DNA from: Streptomyces glomeratus
GTDB taxonomy: Bacteria > Actinomycetota > Actinomycetes > Streptomycetales > Streptomycetaceae
Assembly: GCF_021462825.1 (NCBI RefSeq)
Contig: NZ_JAKEEB010000029.1
Coordinates: 25,037 to 89,036 of the forward strand
Length of the DNA stretch: 64,000 nucleotides
Reading direction: 5' to 3'
In this document: positions 23,607 to 31,222 of the stretch, one piece after another
Position numbering within the stretch: the stretch's first letter is position 1
Layout: the number at the start of each line of letters is the position of its first letter
Notes under the pieces: model-generated
What the model was told of the DNA's origin: nothing
Databases searched by the model: none
The model's input: the letters and a program-made list of their open reading frames with translations, nothing else
Program-made: the position numbers and the translations under genes

Positions 23607-23977
23607 GCCACCTCAGAATCGACCTCGCCTGGCTGCTGATGGTCGCCGAACAGAAGACTCCCGGAGACCCCCAGGTCACCGACTGGGGAGCGCTCGTCGC
23701 CGCGGTCAGCCGGCACGAGGCGGAGATATTCGGCGTCCCCGTCTACGACACCCCGTACGCCCGTGCCGCCGCCCTGCTGCAAGTCCTGCTGCACATCCCG
23801 GCGCTGGAGCGCTCCAACGCGCTGTTCGCCTCCGCGGTCGCCTACGCCTACCTCGTCGCCAGCGGCGTCAAGGTCGTCACCTCGCCCGAGCAGGTGCGCG
23901 AGCTGGCCCGGCTGGTCAAGAGCGGTGCGGCCTCGGTGGACGACATCGCCCGGGAGCTGCGTCAGTGGAGCCTGTGA
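23603..23977 (+). CDS. Fic/Doc-like toxin-family protein with degenerate active-site motif
   Basis: A 124-residue alpha-helical protein resembling Doc (death-on-curing) toxins: an N-terminal helix with DLAWLLMVAEQ, a middle region with YARAAALLQVLLHIPALERSN and the helix LFASAVAYAYLVASG that follows the Fic motif. Canonical Doc has H-x-F-x-D/N-A/G-N-K; here the equivalent is H-I-P-A-L-E-R-S-N, with no Lys/Arg after the Asn and altered spacing, so phosphotransferase or AMP-transferase activity is doubtful. The start is TTG at 23603, overlapping the antitoxin stop. It ends directly against the stop of the converging methyltransferase gene. It may be a domesticated or regulatory Doc relative. 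Confidence 0.75.
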   Translation: MSHLRIDLAWLLMVAEQKTPGDPQVTDWGALVAAVSRHEAEIFGVPVYDTPYARAAALLQVLLHIPALERSNALFASAVAYAYLVASGVKVVTSPEQVRELARLVKSGAASVDDIARELRQWSL

Positions 23978-24664
23978 CTACTCCTCGCGCGCATGCCGCC
24001 AGGCGGTGCCCAGCACGCAGTAGGACGTCGGCAGGCGCGGCCCCTTCTCGGGCATCAGCATCCGCCGGTAGGGGCCCAGTTCGAAGCCCGCCGCGCGCAG
24101 CGCCGCGACCGGGTCCCGGGCGAGATGACAGCCGCCGTTGAGCGCCGGCCACACCGTGCGGTCCAGCGCGCGCTGCGCGGACCGCATCGCGGGCCCCCCG
24201 CCCACTCCGTGCTCGAAGAACCTCAGGGTGCCGCCGGGCCGCAGCACCCGCCGCGCCTCCCCGAGCGCCCGCGGCACATCCCGGACGCTGCACAGCACCA
24301 GCGAGAGCACCGCCGCGTCGAAGGCCTCGCTCTTGACCGGCAGCGCCTCCGCCGCGCCCGGGGCCACGTCCACGGGTACGTCGGCGCGCAGGGCCGCCTC
24401 GACCGCGCGCTGCCGCAACAGCCGCTCCGGTTCGATGGCGACGACCTCCGAGACCGTACGCGGATAGTGGGCGAAGTTCAGGCCGTTGCCCGCGCCGATC
24501 TCGATCACCCGGCCGGACAGTCCGGCCAGCAGGCGCTCCCGTACCGCGCCCATACCGAGGCGGGTCTCGGCAGCGATGCTGATCCGGGTGTAGTAGCGGG
24601 CGAACAGCGGATGATGCACGGCGTCGCGCGACACTCTGCGGGGGCGGGCGGACCGCAGCGTCAT
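23978..24664 (-). CDS. Class I SAM-dependent methyltransferase
   Basis: A 228-residue Rossmann-type methyltransferase. Motif I VIEIGAGNGLNF (about 52-63) binds S-adenosylmethionine, the acidic residue ending the second strand lies in VVAIEPE, and the post-motifs AEALPVKSEAFDAAVLSLVLCSV and LRPGGTLRFFEHG are the Methyltransf_11/UbiE-like pattern. The acceptor is unknown; relatives are described as generic small-molecule methylases. The ATG at 24664 is preceded by GGAGGTG. The stop codons of this gene and of the converging Doc-like gene are adjacent (23977/23978) with no space for a terminator. Confidence 0.9.
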   Translation of the reverse strand: MTLRSARPRRVSRDAVHHPLFARYYTRISIAAETRLGMGAVRERLLAGLSGRVIEIGAGNGLNFAHYPRTVSEVVAIEPERLLRQRAVEAALRADVPVDVAPGAAEALPVKSEAFDAAVLSLVLCSVRDVPRALGEARRVLRPGGTLRFFEHGVGGGPAMRSAQRALDRTVWPALNGGCHLARDPVAALRAAGFELGPYRRMLMPEKGPRLPTSYCVLGTAWRHAREE

Positions 24665-24736
24665 GAGCACCTCCGGGGGAGGACGGGCCTTACCGGGATT
24701 GTCCCCCGCGCCCGCCGTCCCCATCCCCGTCTTGCG

Positions 24737-25453
24737 TCAGGGCGTGTACGACGAGGCGAACGCCTCCGGGTCCCACGATCCGCCGAGCGGAGCCGCCAGC
24801 CAGCCGGGGGCCGCTGCACGGAAGTCGGCGGGCGCGTACGCCCCGGCTCCCGCCGGCAGCGCCCCGAGCAGGGGCGCCTGCGCAACCACCGGAAGGTCCG
24901 CGAGGTTGCACCGCGACGCGAGATCCGCCGTCCCGGGCCAGCTGCCGATGACCACACCGGTCAACTCCAGCCCCCGGCGCCGCACCTCCCGCGCCGTCAG
25001 CTCGGTGGTGTTGAGCGTGCCGAGGCCGGCCGTCGCGACCACCAGCACCGGTGCCGCCAGCAGCCGGGCCGCGTCCGCCAGCGTGCCGCCCTCGTCGTCG
25101 AACCGTACGAGCAGCCCGCCCGCCCCCTCGACGAGCACGAGGTCGTGCTCGGCCGCCAGTTTGGCGGCCGCCTCCGCCACCTCCCGCGGGCCCACGGGAG
25201 GCAGGCCGGCCCGCCGCGCCGCCGTCGCGGGCGCCAACGGGTCGGGATAACGCGCGAGCTCGCGGACCGTCCAGGCACCCGAGAGCCGGGCCACCTCGTC
25301 GGCGTCCCCGCGCTCGTCGGGTCCCACACCCGTCTGCGCGGGCTTGAGCACGGCGACGGACCGGCCCGCCGCGACCGCCACCGCCGCGACGGCCGCGGTC
25401 GTGACCGTCTTCCCGACCTCCGTGCCGGTCCCCGTGACCATCAGTACCGGCAT
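24737..25453 (-). CDS. bioD: Dethiobiotin synthetase
   Basis: A 238-residue ATP-dependent carboxylase-like enzyme that closes the ureido ring of dethiobiotin from 7,8-diaminopelargonate and CO2. The N-terminal P-loop reads GTGTEVGKTVTT, with the catalytic KPAQTG lysine and the VEGAGGLLVRF segment. Length and motifs are standard. It starts one nucleotide after the bioA stop (TGACATG), so it is translated with bioA, and is third in the bioB-bioA-bioD operon read leftward. The order matches the last steps of the biotin pathway. Confidence 0.95.
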   Translation of the reverse strand: MPVLMVTGTGTEVGKTVTTAAVAAVAVAAGRSVAVLKPAQTGVGPDERGDADEVARLSGAWTVRELARYPDPLAPATAARRAGLPPVGPREVAEAAAKLAAEHDLVLVEGAGGLLVRFDDEGGTLADAARLLAAPVLVVATAGLGTLNTTELTAREVRRRGLELTGVVIGSWPGTADLASRCNLADLPVVAQAPLLGALPAGAGAYAPADFRAAAPGWLAAPLGGSWDPEAFASSYTP

Positions 25454-25454
25454 G

Positions 25455-26735
25455 TCAGCCCTCCTGTGCCGCCGCGCACACCGCGCGCGCGATCCGTGCC
25501 ACGTCCGCGTCCCCCGTCACATACGGCGGCATCGTATAGACGAGGTCGCGGAACGGCCGCAGCCACACGCCCTCGCGCACCGCGGCCCGGGTCGCCGCGG
25601 CCATGTCCACCTCGTGGTCGAGCTGGACGACGCCGATGGCGCCGAGCACCCGCACCTCGCGCACGCCGGGCAGGTCCCGCGCGGGAGCGAGGCCCTCCTT
25701 GAGACCCGTCTCGATCCGCTTGACCTCCGTCTGCCAGTCCTGCCCGAGCAGCAGGCCGAGCGAGGCGCAGGCCACGGCCGCCGCCAGCGGGTTGCCCATG
25801 AAGGTGGGTCCGTGCGCGAGCACCGGCACCTCGCCCCGGGAGATCCCCTCGGCCACGCGCGGGGTGCACAGCGTCGCCGCCATCGTCAGGTAGCCGCCGG
25901 TCAGCGCCTTGCCCACACACATCACATCGGGGGTCACCGCCGCGTGGTCGGCGGCGAACAGCGTGCCCGTACGCCCGAATCCGGTGGCGATCTCGTCGAA
26001 CACCAGCAGGACGTCGTGGGCGTCGCACGCCTCGCGCAGCACCCGCAGATACGCGGGGGAGTGGAACCGCATCCCGCCCGCGCCCTGCACCACGGGCTCG
26101 ACGATCACCGCGGCCAGCTCGTCCGCGTGCCGTGCGATCGTCTCGCGCAACAGATCAGCGTACGGCTCCTCGTAGGCGGCCGGCGGCGCCTCGGCGAACA
26201 CCTGCCGGGGCAGGACGCCGCGCCACAGCTCGTGCATGCCGCCCTCGGGATCGCACACGGACATCGGGTGCCAGGTGTCGCCGTGATAGCCGCCGCGCCA
26301 GGTCAGCAGCCGCTGCTTGGCGGGGCGGCCGAGCGAACGCCAGTACTGCAGGCACATCTTGACGGCGACCTCGACCGAGACCGAGCCCGAGTCGGCGAGG
26401 AACACATGCTCGAGACCATTCGGCGACATGTCGACAAGGAGCTTTGACAACCGGACGGCGGGCTCGTGGGTGAGCCCGCCGAACATCACATGGCTCATGC
26501 GCGCCAGCTGCCCGCGCGCGGCCTCGTTGAGCACCGGGTGGTTGTAGCCGTGGATCGCCGACCACCAGGACGACATGCCGTCGACCAGTTCACCGGAGCC
26601 GTCGGCCAGACGCAGCCGCACCCCGCTCGCCGATTCCACGACGAGCGGCTCCTGCCGGCCCGGCATGGGACCGTAGGGATGCCAGACGTGCTGCCGGTCG
26701 AGCGCCAGCAGCTCGTCCACGGAGAACTCAGGCAT
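25455..26735 (-). CDS. bioA: Adenosylmethionine-8-amino-7-oxononanoate aminotransferase (DAPA synthase)
   Basis: A 426-residue fold-I PLP aminotransferase that makes 7,8-diaminopelargonate from KAPA using S-adenosylmethionine as amino donor. The BioA-type N-terminus HVWHPYGPM and the segment SGVRLRLADGSGELVDGMSSWW distinguish it from other class III transaminases; the Schiff-base lysine is in CVGKALTGGY and DEIATGFGRTG supplies the PLP-ring aspartate. The ATG at 26735 overlaps the last 8 nt of bioB, so the genes are translationally coupled. Confidence 0.95.
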   Translation of the reverse strand: MPEFSVDELLALDRQHVWHPYGPMPGRQEPLVVESASGVRLRLADGSGELVDGMSSWWSAIHGYNHPVLNEAARGQLARMSHVMFGGLTHEPAVRLSKLLVDMSPNGLEHVFLADSGSVSVEVAVKMCLQYWRSLGRPAKQRLLTWRGGYHGDTWHPMSVCDPEGGMHELWRGVLPRQVFAEAPPAAYEEPYADLLRETIARHADELAAVIVEPVVQGAGGMRFHSPAYLRVLREACDAHDVLLVFDEIATGFGRTGTLFAADHAAVTPDVMCVGKALTGGYLTMAATLCTPRVAEGISRGEVPVLAHGPTFMGNPLAAAVACASLGLLLGQDWQTEVKRIETGLKEGLAPARDLPGVREVRVLGAIGVVQLDHEVDMAAATRAAVREGVWLRPFRDLVYTMPPYVTGDADVARIARAVCAAAQEG

Positions 26736-27939
26736 TGGGCGCGAGGTCCGTTCCGGCGCCCCGGCGGCGCACCGCGACCAGATCCGTACGGGGCTCTTCG
26801 GCGCGCGGCAGGTCAGCCGAACCGCACACACCGCCGCTCTCGTGGGACCCGCACCCGCTCCCGTCGTGGGACCCGCATGCGCCGCCCTCGTGGGGCCCGC
26901 AGCCGGCGGCCTCCTGGGACCCGCAGCCACCCGCCGCCCGGTGCTCGGGCAGCGTCACCCGGTCCGTGCCCTCCACCTCGAACCCGGCGTCCGCGATCAT
27001 CTCCAGGTCGGACTTGCCCGCCTGGCCCTCGCTGGTCAGGTAGTCCCCGAGGAAGATGGAGTTGGCCAGGTGCAGGGCCAGCGGCTGCATCGAACGGAGG
27101 TGCACCTCGCGGCCGCCCGCGATGCGGACCTCGACGTCCGGGCACACGAACCGGACCATGGCGAGGATCCGCAGACACCGCTGCGGGGTCAGGTTCCACT
27201 CCTTGGCCAGCGGCGTGCCCTCGAACGGGATCAGGAAGTTGACGGGGACCGAGTCGGGGTCCAGCTCCCGCAGCGAGAAGACGACGTCCACCAGGTCCTC
27301 GTCGCTCTCGCCCATGCCCGCGATCAGCCCGGAGCAGGCCGAGAGCCCGGCGGCGTGCGCCTTGTGCACCGTGTCCACCCGGTCGGCGTAGGTGTGGGTG
27401 GTGGTGATGTCCCCGTAGGTCGCCTCGGAGGTGTTGAGGTTGTGGTTGTAGGCGTCGGCGCCCGCCGCGCGCAGCCGTTCGGCCTGGCCGTCGGAGAGCA
27501 GACCGAGGCAGGCGCACACCTCGACGCCCTCGTTCTGCTCCTTGATGGTCCTGATGGTGTCCGAGACCCGGTCCACGTCCCGGTCGGTGGGCCCCCGACC
27601 GCTCGCCACCAGGCAGACCCGCTTGGCGCCGCCCGCGACGCCGGCCGCCGCGGCCTGCGACGCCTGGTCCGGCTTGAGCCAGGTGTACTTGAGGATGTCG
27701 GCCTTCGAGCCGAGCCGCTGGGAGCAGTAGGAACAGTCCTCCGGGCACAGACCGGACTTCAGGTTGACGAGATAGTTGAGTTTCACCCGTCGGCCGAACC
27801 AGTGGCGGCGCACCTTGCCGGCCGCGGCCACCACATCGAGCACGTCGTCGTCGGAAGTGGCGAGGACGGCCAGAGCTTCCTCGCGGGTCGGCATCTCGCG
27901 CCGCAGCCCCTTGTCCACCAGCGTGTTCAGCAGGTCCAT
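26728..27939 (-). CDS. bioB: Biotin synthase with Cys/His-rich C-terminal tail
   Basis: A 403-residue radical-SAM enzyme inserting sulfur into dethiobiotin. The core has the 4Fe-4S motif CPEDCSYCSQ (about 76-85), the 2Fe-2S ligands in the CLVAS, CACLG and RIAGGRE regions and YNHNLNT. The usual protein ends at about residue 333; here about 70 residues follow, containing five spaced repeats of the form CGS/CGP with E/H/D (CGSQE, CGPHE, CGSHD, CGSHE, CGSAD) and a final segment TDLVAVRRRGAGTDLAPNA. The tail looks able to bind metal or an iron-sulfur precursor; function is unknown. The ATG at 27939 fits the family. It heads the bioB-A-D operon, divergent from bioF. Confidence 0.94.
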   Translation of the reverse strand: MDLLNTLVDKGLRREMPTREEALAVLATSDDDVLDVVAAAGKVRRHWFGRRVKLNYLVNLKSGLCPEDCSYCSQRLGSKADILKYTWLKPDQASQAAAAGVAGGAKRVCLVASGRGPTDRDVDRVSDTIRTIKEQNEGVEVCACLGLLSDGQAERLRAAGADAYNHNLNTSEATYGDITTTHTYADRVDTVHKAHAAGLSACSGLIAGMGESDEDLVDVVFSLRELDPDSVPVNFLIPFEGTPLAKEWNLTPQRCLRILAMVRFVCPDVEVRIAGGREVHLRSMQPLALHLANSIFLGDYLTSEGQAGKSDLEMIADAGFEVEGTDRVTLPEHRAAGGCGSQEAAGCGPHEGGACGSHDGSGCGSHESGGVCGSADLPRAEEPRTDLVAVRRRGAGTDLAPNA

Positions 27940-28007
27940 GAGAGCCGATCCTGTCCTACGGGACCGCCCCGGGCCAAGGAGAGATCGCACAACAGACGAC
28001 GTTCACC

Positions 28008-28025
28008 GTGTGGGTATTGCCACAC
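28008..28025. promoter_or_regulatory. Inverted repeat in the bioB-bioF divergent promoter region
   Basis: GTGTGG (28008-28013) and CCACAC (28020-28025) flank a 6-nt spacer within the 147-bp gap between the two divergently read biotin units. It could be the operator of a biotin repressor. I see no BirA- or BioQ-type site that I can match with confidence. Confidence 0.35.
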
Positions 28026-28086
28026 CCTGGGCCGCTGGTCGTCCCGCTAGTGTCTGTGCACTGCCTACAAATGCCCCGGAGGAGTC

Positions 28087-29214
28087 ATGGCGTTCGGCTG
28101 GATCGACGAACAGGCGCGGACGCGCCGCCGAGCCGGACTCGTCCGCACTCTGCGCCCCCGCCCCGCCGACTCGCCGCTCCTCGACCTCGCGGGCAACGAC
28201 TATCTGGGCCTGTCCCGCCATCCGGAGGTCACCGAGGGCGCGGCAGGGGCGGCCCGGCTGTGGGGCGGCGGCTCGACCGGTTCCCGCCTCGTCTCCGGAA
28301 CGACCGAACTCCACGTCGAGCTGGAGCGCGAGCTGGCCGGCTTCTGTGGCTTCGAGGCGGCGCTCGTCTTCTCCTCCGGGTACGCGGCCAACCTCGCGGC
28401 GGTCACCGCGCTCGCCCCGCACGGCTCACTGATCGTCTCCGATGCGGGCAACCACGCCTCGCTCATCGACGGCTGCCGGCTCGCCCGCGGCACCACCCAG
28501 GTCGTGGCGCACGCCGACCCCGACGCGGTCCGCAAGGCGCTCGACACCCACAGCGGGCCCGGTGTCGTGGTCTCCGACACGGTGTTCTCGGTGGACGGCG
28601 ACGCGGCCCCGCTGGCCGACCTGGCCGAGGCCGCGAGGCAGTTCGGGGCCGGGCTGATCGTCGACGACGCGCACGGGTTCGGCGTGCTCGGGTCCGGCGG
28701 CCGGGGCGCGCCGCACGCGTCCGGTCTCGCGGGCGCCCCGGACCTGGTGGCGACGGTGACGCTGTCGAAGTCGCTCGGCAGCCAGGGCGGGGCCGTCCTC
28801 GGACCGGCGCGTGTGATCGACCATCTGGTCAACGCGGCACGGACGTTCATCTTCGACACCGGGCTCGCCCCGGCGGCGGCGGGCGCGGCGCTCGCGGCGC
28901 TGCGTCTGCTGCGCCGCGAGCCTGAACGTGCCCTACGGGTCCGCGCGGTGGCGACGGCCCTGCACGCCCGCCTCACGGCCGAGGGCCATGAGGCGGTGCG
29001 CCCGGACGCCGCCGTGGTCTCCGTGCGGGCACCGTCTCCCGAACTGGCCGTGCAGTGGGCGGCGGACTGCCGGGCGGCGGGAGTCGCCGTCGGCTGCTTC
29101 CGTCCGCCGTCGGTGCCCGACGGCATCTCACGGCTGCGGCTGACCGCCCGTGCGGACCTCACCGACGAGCAGATCGAGCACGCCGTGCGGGTGATCGGCG
29201 CGACGCGGCCGTAA
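28087..29214 (+). CDS. bioF: 8-Amino-7-oxononanoate synthase
   Basis: A 375-residue alpha-oxoamine synthase condensing pimeloyl thioester with alanine, the first committed biotin step. Motifs: DLAGNDYLGLSRHP near the N-terminus, STGSRLVSGTTELH, the PLP-stacking region DDAHGFGVLG and the Schiff-base lysine in TLSKSLGSQGG. The ATG at 28087 is preceded by GGAGG. It is read away from bioBAD, so the pathway is split over two divergent units sharing one control region. No bioC/bioH-type pimelate gene is nearby. The C-terminal domain is slightly short but complete. Confidence 0.94.
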   Translation: MAFGWIDEQARTRRRAGLVRTLRPRPADSPLLDLAGNDYLGLSRHPEVTEGAAGAARLWGGGSTGSRLVSGTTELHVELERELAGFCGFEAALVFSSGYAANLAAVTALAPHGSLIVSDAGNHASLIDGCRLARGTTQVVAHADPDAVRKALDTHSGPGVVVSDTVFSVDGDAAPLADLAEAARQFGAGLIVDDAHGFGVLGSGGRGAPHASGLAGAPDLVATVTLSKSLGSQGGAVLGPARVIDHLVNAARTFIFDTGLAPAAAGAALAALRLLRREPERALRVRAVATALHARLTAEGHEAVRPDAAVVSVRAPSPELAVQWAADCRAAGVAVGCFRPPSVPDGISRLRLTARADLTDEQIEHAVRVIGATRP

Positions 29215-29304
29215 GTCGGCGAAACGGCCGTGCCTCGCTCGTCGGACGCACATGACGCGTCCGCAACCGTGAGGAGAAGTGCTCCGTCAGATGTGATGCG
29301 GAAA

Positions 29305-29339
29305 TCGACTCGAAATTGGCTCAAAGAAGTCCGAGTCGA
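29305..29339. terminator. Weak inverted repeat between bioF and the DUF397 gene
   Basis: TCGACTCG and CGAGTCGA (8 bp) flank a 19-nt AT-rich loop between the converging bioF and DUF397 genes. The large loop makes it a weak terminator candidate; nothing else in the gap (29215-29349) looks like one. Confidence 0.35.
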
Positions 29340-29349
29340 GAGGAAATGA

Positions 29350-29574
29350 TCAGCTCAGTCCGGCGAGAAACTCCTTCCAGGCGTCGGGGGTGAAGAGCAG
29401 GGCCGGACCGGTCACGTTCTTGGAGTCGCGCACGGCCACCAGTCCCTGCCAGGGGCCGCTGCCCGGACGGGCGGTCTCGACGCAGTTGTTCATTCCCGTA
29501 CTCCGGCTGCTGCGCAGCCATCGCACGCCGTGCAGGGACGTACCGGCGGGGATGTGCCGAGGCGGTGCTGACAT
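29350..29574 (-). CDS. DUF397 domain small protein
   Basis: A 74-residue DUF397 protein. Conserved blocks are WLRSSRSTGMNNCVETA, VAVRDSKN and LLFTPDAWKEFLAGL, the family's W-x-R/K-SS-S...N-C-V-E...VRDSK...F-x-x-W-x-x-F signature. DUF397 proteins occur almost always directly after an XRE regulator with a DUF5753/Scr1-type C-terminus; the pair has been linked to development and antibiotic control in Streptomyces and described as toxin-antitoxin-like. Here it starts 9 nt after the XRE stop, with an ideal AAGGAGG. Confidence 0.92.
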   Translation of the reverse strand: MSAPPRHIPAGTSLHGVRWLRSSRSTGMNNCVETARPGSGPWQGLVAVRDSKNVTGPALLFTPDAWKEFLAGLS

Positions 29575-29583
29575 GGTGCCTCC

Positions 29584-30444
29584 TTACGTATCGCCGGCCA
29601 ACGCGGCGATGTAATCCAACGAGTCCTCGGGCGAAAGGGCGTGGATCCGAAGGGAGTCGAAGGCCTCGCAGTAGGCCTGGAGGTCCTCTTTCCGTTCGAG
29701 GTAGAGGCTACTCGTCAAGTGGTCGAGAACGACCACATCCAGATCAGATCTGCTCGGGAATGAGAAGATAACGAAAGGCCCGGTGATGCCGATGTGCGCC
29801 CCGGCCGCAAACGGCAGCACCTGGAGTCGCACATGGGGCAGCCTGGCGGCTTCCAGAAGCCGGTTCAGCTGCCGCGCCATGGTCCCCGGGCCGCCGATCT
29901 CCCGGCGCAGTACGGCCTCGTCCAGGACGGCACTCAGCCGCAGCGGCGGATCCGCGCGCAACACCTCCTGACGGGCCAGCCGGACCTCCACCAGGGCGTC
30001 CAGCTTGTCGTCCTCCAGGGTGCCCACGGCGGCCCGGGTCACCGCCCGGGCGTACTCGGGTGTCTGCAGCAGCCCCGGCACCACCGAGGTCTCCAGTGTG
30101 CGCATCCCGCTCGCCTGCGACTCCAGGCTGATGAAGTCGCGGTAGGCCGGCGGCAGCACACCCCGGTAGGCGTGCCACCAGTTCTGCCGGCCGCCGCCGT
30201 CCTCCGAGCCCGCCAGTACCAGCAGCAGTTCCCGCAGTTCCTGGTCGTCGACACCGTACGCGTCCAGCAGCAGCCCTACGTCCCCCGGCTTGACCCCGCT
30301 GGAGCCCGTCTCGATCCGGCTCACCTTCGACTGGTGCCAACCGACGAGCGCTGCCGCCTCACCGCTCGTCAGACCCGCCCCGGCACGCAGGCCGCGCAAT
30401 TCGGCGCCGAGTTTGCGGCGGCGCACCGCTGGTCCGTACTGCAT
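29584..30444 (-). CDS. XRE family regulator with DUF5753 (Scr1/WhiJ-like) domain
   Basis: A 286-residue protein. The N-terminal Cro/C1 HTH (LGAELRGLRAGAGLTSGEAAALVGWHQSKVSRIETG, about 10-45) is followed by a DUF5753 domain (about 100-280; SLESQASGMRTLETSVVPGLLQTPEYARA is diagnostic). This is the WhiJ/AbaA-orfA type, encoded in Streptomyces next to DUF397 partners. The ATG at 30444 has GGAGGGAG. Directly downstream is DUF397, and upstream, divergent, an anti-sigma-like ATPase, so the classic three-gene locus is complete. Ligand and targets are unknown. Confidence 0.93.
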   Translation of the reverse strand: MQYGPAVRRRKLGAELRGLRAGAGLTSGEAAALVGWHQSKVSRIETGSSGVKPGDVGLLLDAYGVDDQELRELLLVLAGSEDGGGRQNWWHAYRGVLPPAYRDFISLESQASGMRTLETSVVPGLLQTPEYARAVTRAAVGTLEDDKLDALVEVRLARQEVLRADPPLRLSAVLDEAVLRREIGGPGTMARQLNRLLEAARLPHVRLQVLPFAAGAHIGITGPFVIFSFPSRSDLDVVVLDHLTSSLYLERKEDLQAYCEAFDSLRIHALSPEDSLDYIAALAGDT

Positions 30445-30694
30445 GGCCGACTCCCTCCGCACGGCGCGCGGTTTTCACGGCGACGGTAGAGGATGACCCG
30501 GAAGGCGGCCCGAATACGGTCGGTCGTCGGAGAGTTCACCGCTTCGGGCGACAGATATATGCATATCTCGGGGGATCGCACCCGGGAGAGCCCTGGTGAT
30601 GGCAGTCTGGCGCGCAGCACCAAGTCCGGGACCGTTCTCGAACCAAACCTCTCCGTGTCGGACTCCGGTCCCGTGGGAAAGGGACGACGTCGCC
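30445..30694. promoter_or_regulatory. Divergent control region of the XRE/DUF397 and ATPase genes, with AT palindrome
   Basis: This 250-bp gap separates the divergent XRE and ATP-binding genes and encodes nothing convincing. It contains the palindrome ATATGCATAT (30557-30566) inside the AT-rich run CAGATATATGCATATC, which stands out in this GC-rich DNA. It is a good place for an XRE operator and for -10 elements of one or both promoters. Confidence 0.5.
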
Positions 30695-31153
30695 ATGGCA
30701 GACCATCAGGAAGCATCCGTCACTCTGCCGAGCGATCCCGCCTCGGTCGCCGCAGCCCGAAAATACGTCTCGGACGTCCTCACCGAATGGGGTCTGCCGG
30801 GCGACGCAGAAGTCGCCGACACCGTTCGCCTGATCGTGTCGGAGCTGGCGACCAACGCCGTACAGCACACCCTCGGGCAGTCCCCGACGTTCACGGTCGA
30901 CGTCGCGCTCGCCCGGGAGGAGTTGCTGTGCATCGGCGTCACCGACAGCCATCCGCGCTTCCCGAAGCGGTTGCCCGCCGCCGTGCAGCAGGACAACGGG
31001 CGCGGCATGGTGATCGTCCGCTGGCTGACCGCCGAGTACGGCGGGAGCCTGAGCGTGCGGCCCACCCGTGAGGGGGGCAAGACGGTCGCGATCGAACTGC
31101 CGTGGACCGTACCGGCTCGGTCGGTCACGGCGGCGGGCCTGCAGGAGCCTTGA
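30695..31153 (+). CDS. ATP-binding protein, RsbW/SpoIIAB-like (HATPase_c_2)
   Basis: A 152-residue GHKL ATPase of the anti-sigma kinase type. The N-box is LIVSELATNAVQHT (about 48-61), and the later segments LLCIGVTDSHPRFPK and DNGRGMVIV correspond to the G1 and G2 boxes. In relatives such proteins phosphorylate an anti-anti-sigma factor and bind a sigma factor; in Streptomyces many stand beside XRE-DUF397 pairs, as here. The ATG at 30695 follows AAGGGA. The partner sigma factor is not in the window; a STAS protein occurs at 45 kb but a link is not shown. Confidence 0.9.
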   Translation: MADHQEASVTLPSDPASVAAARKYVSDVLTEWGLPGDAEVADTVRLIVSELATNAVQHTLGQSPTFTVDVALAREELLCIGVTDSHPRFPKRLPAAVQQDNGRGMVIVRWLTAEYGGSLSVRPTREGGKTVAIELPWTVPARSVTAAGLQEP

Positions 31154-31222
31154 ACCGGCCGGGCAGCGTCTTTGCGGGCCGGCCGGGTGGGGTCTGCTCC
31201 CGGGCGGGGTGGCGGTGTGGTT

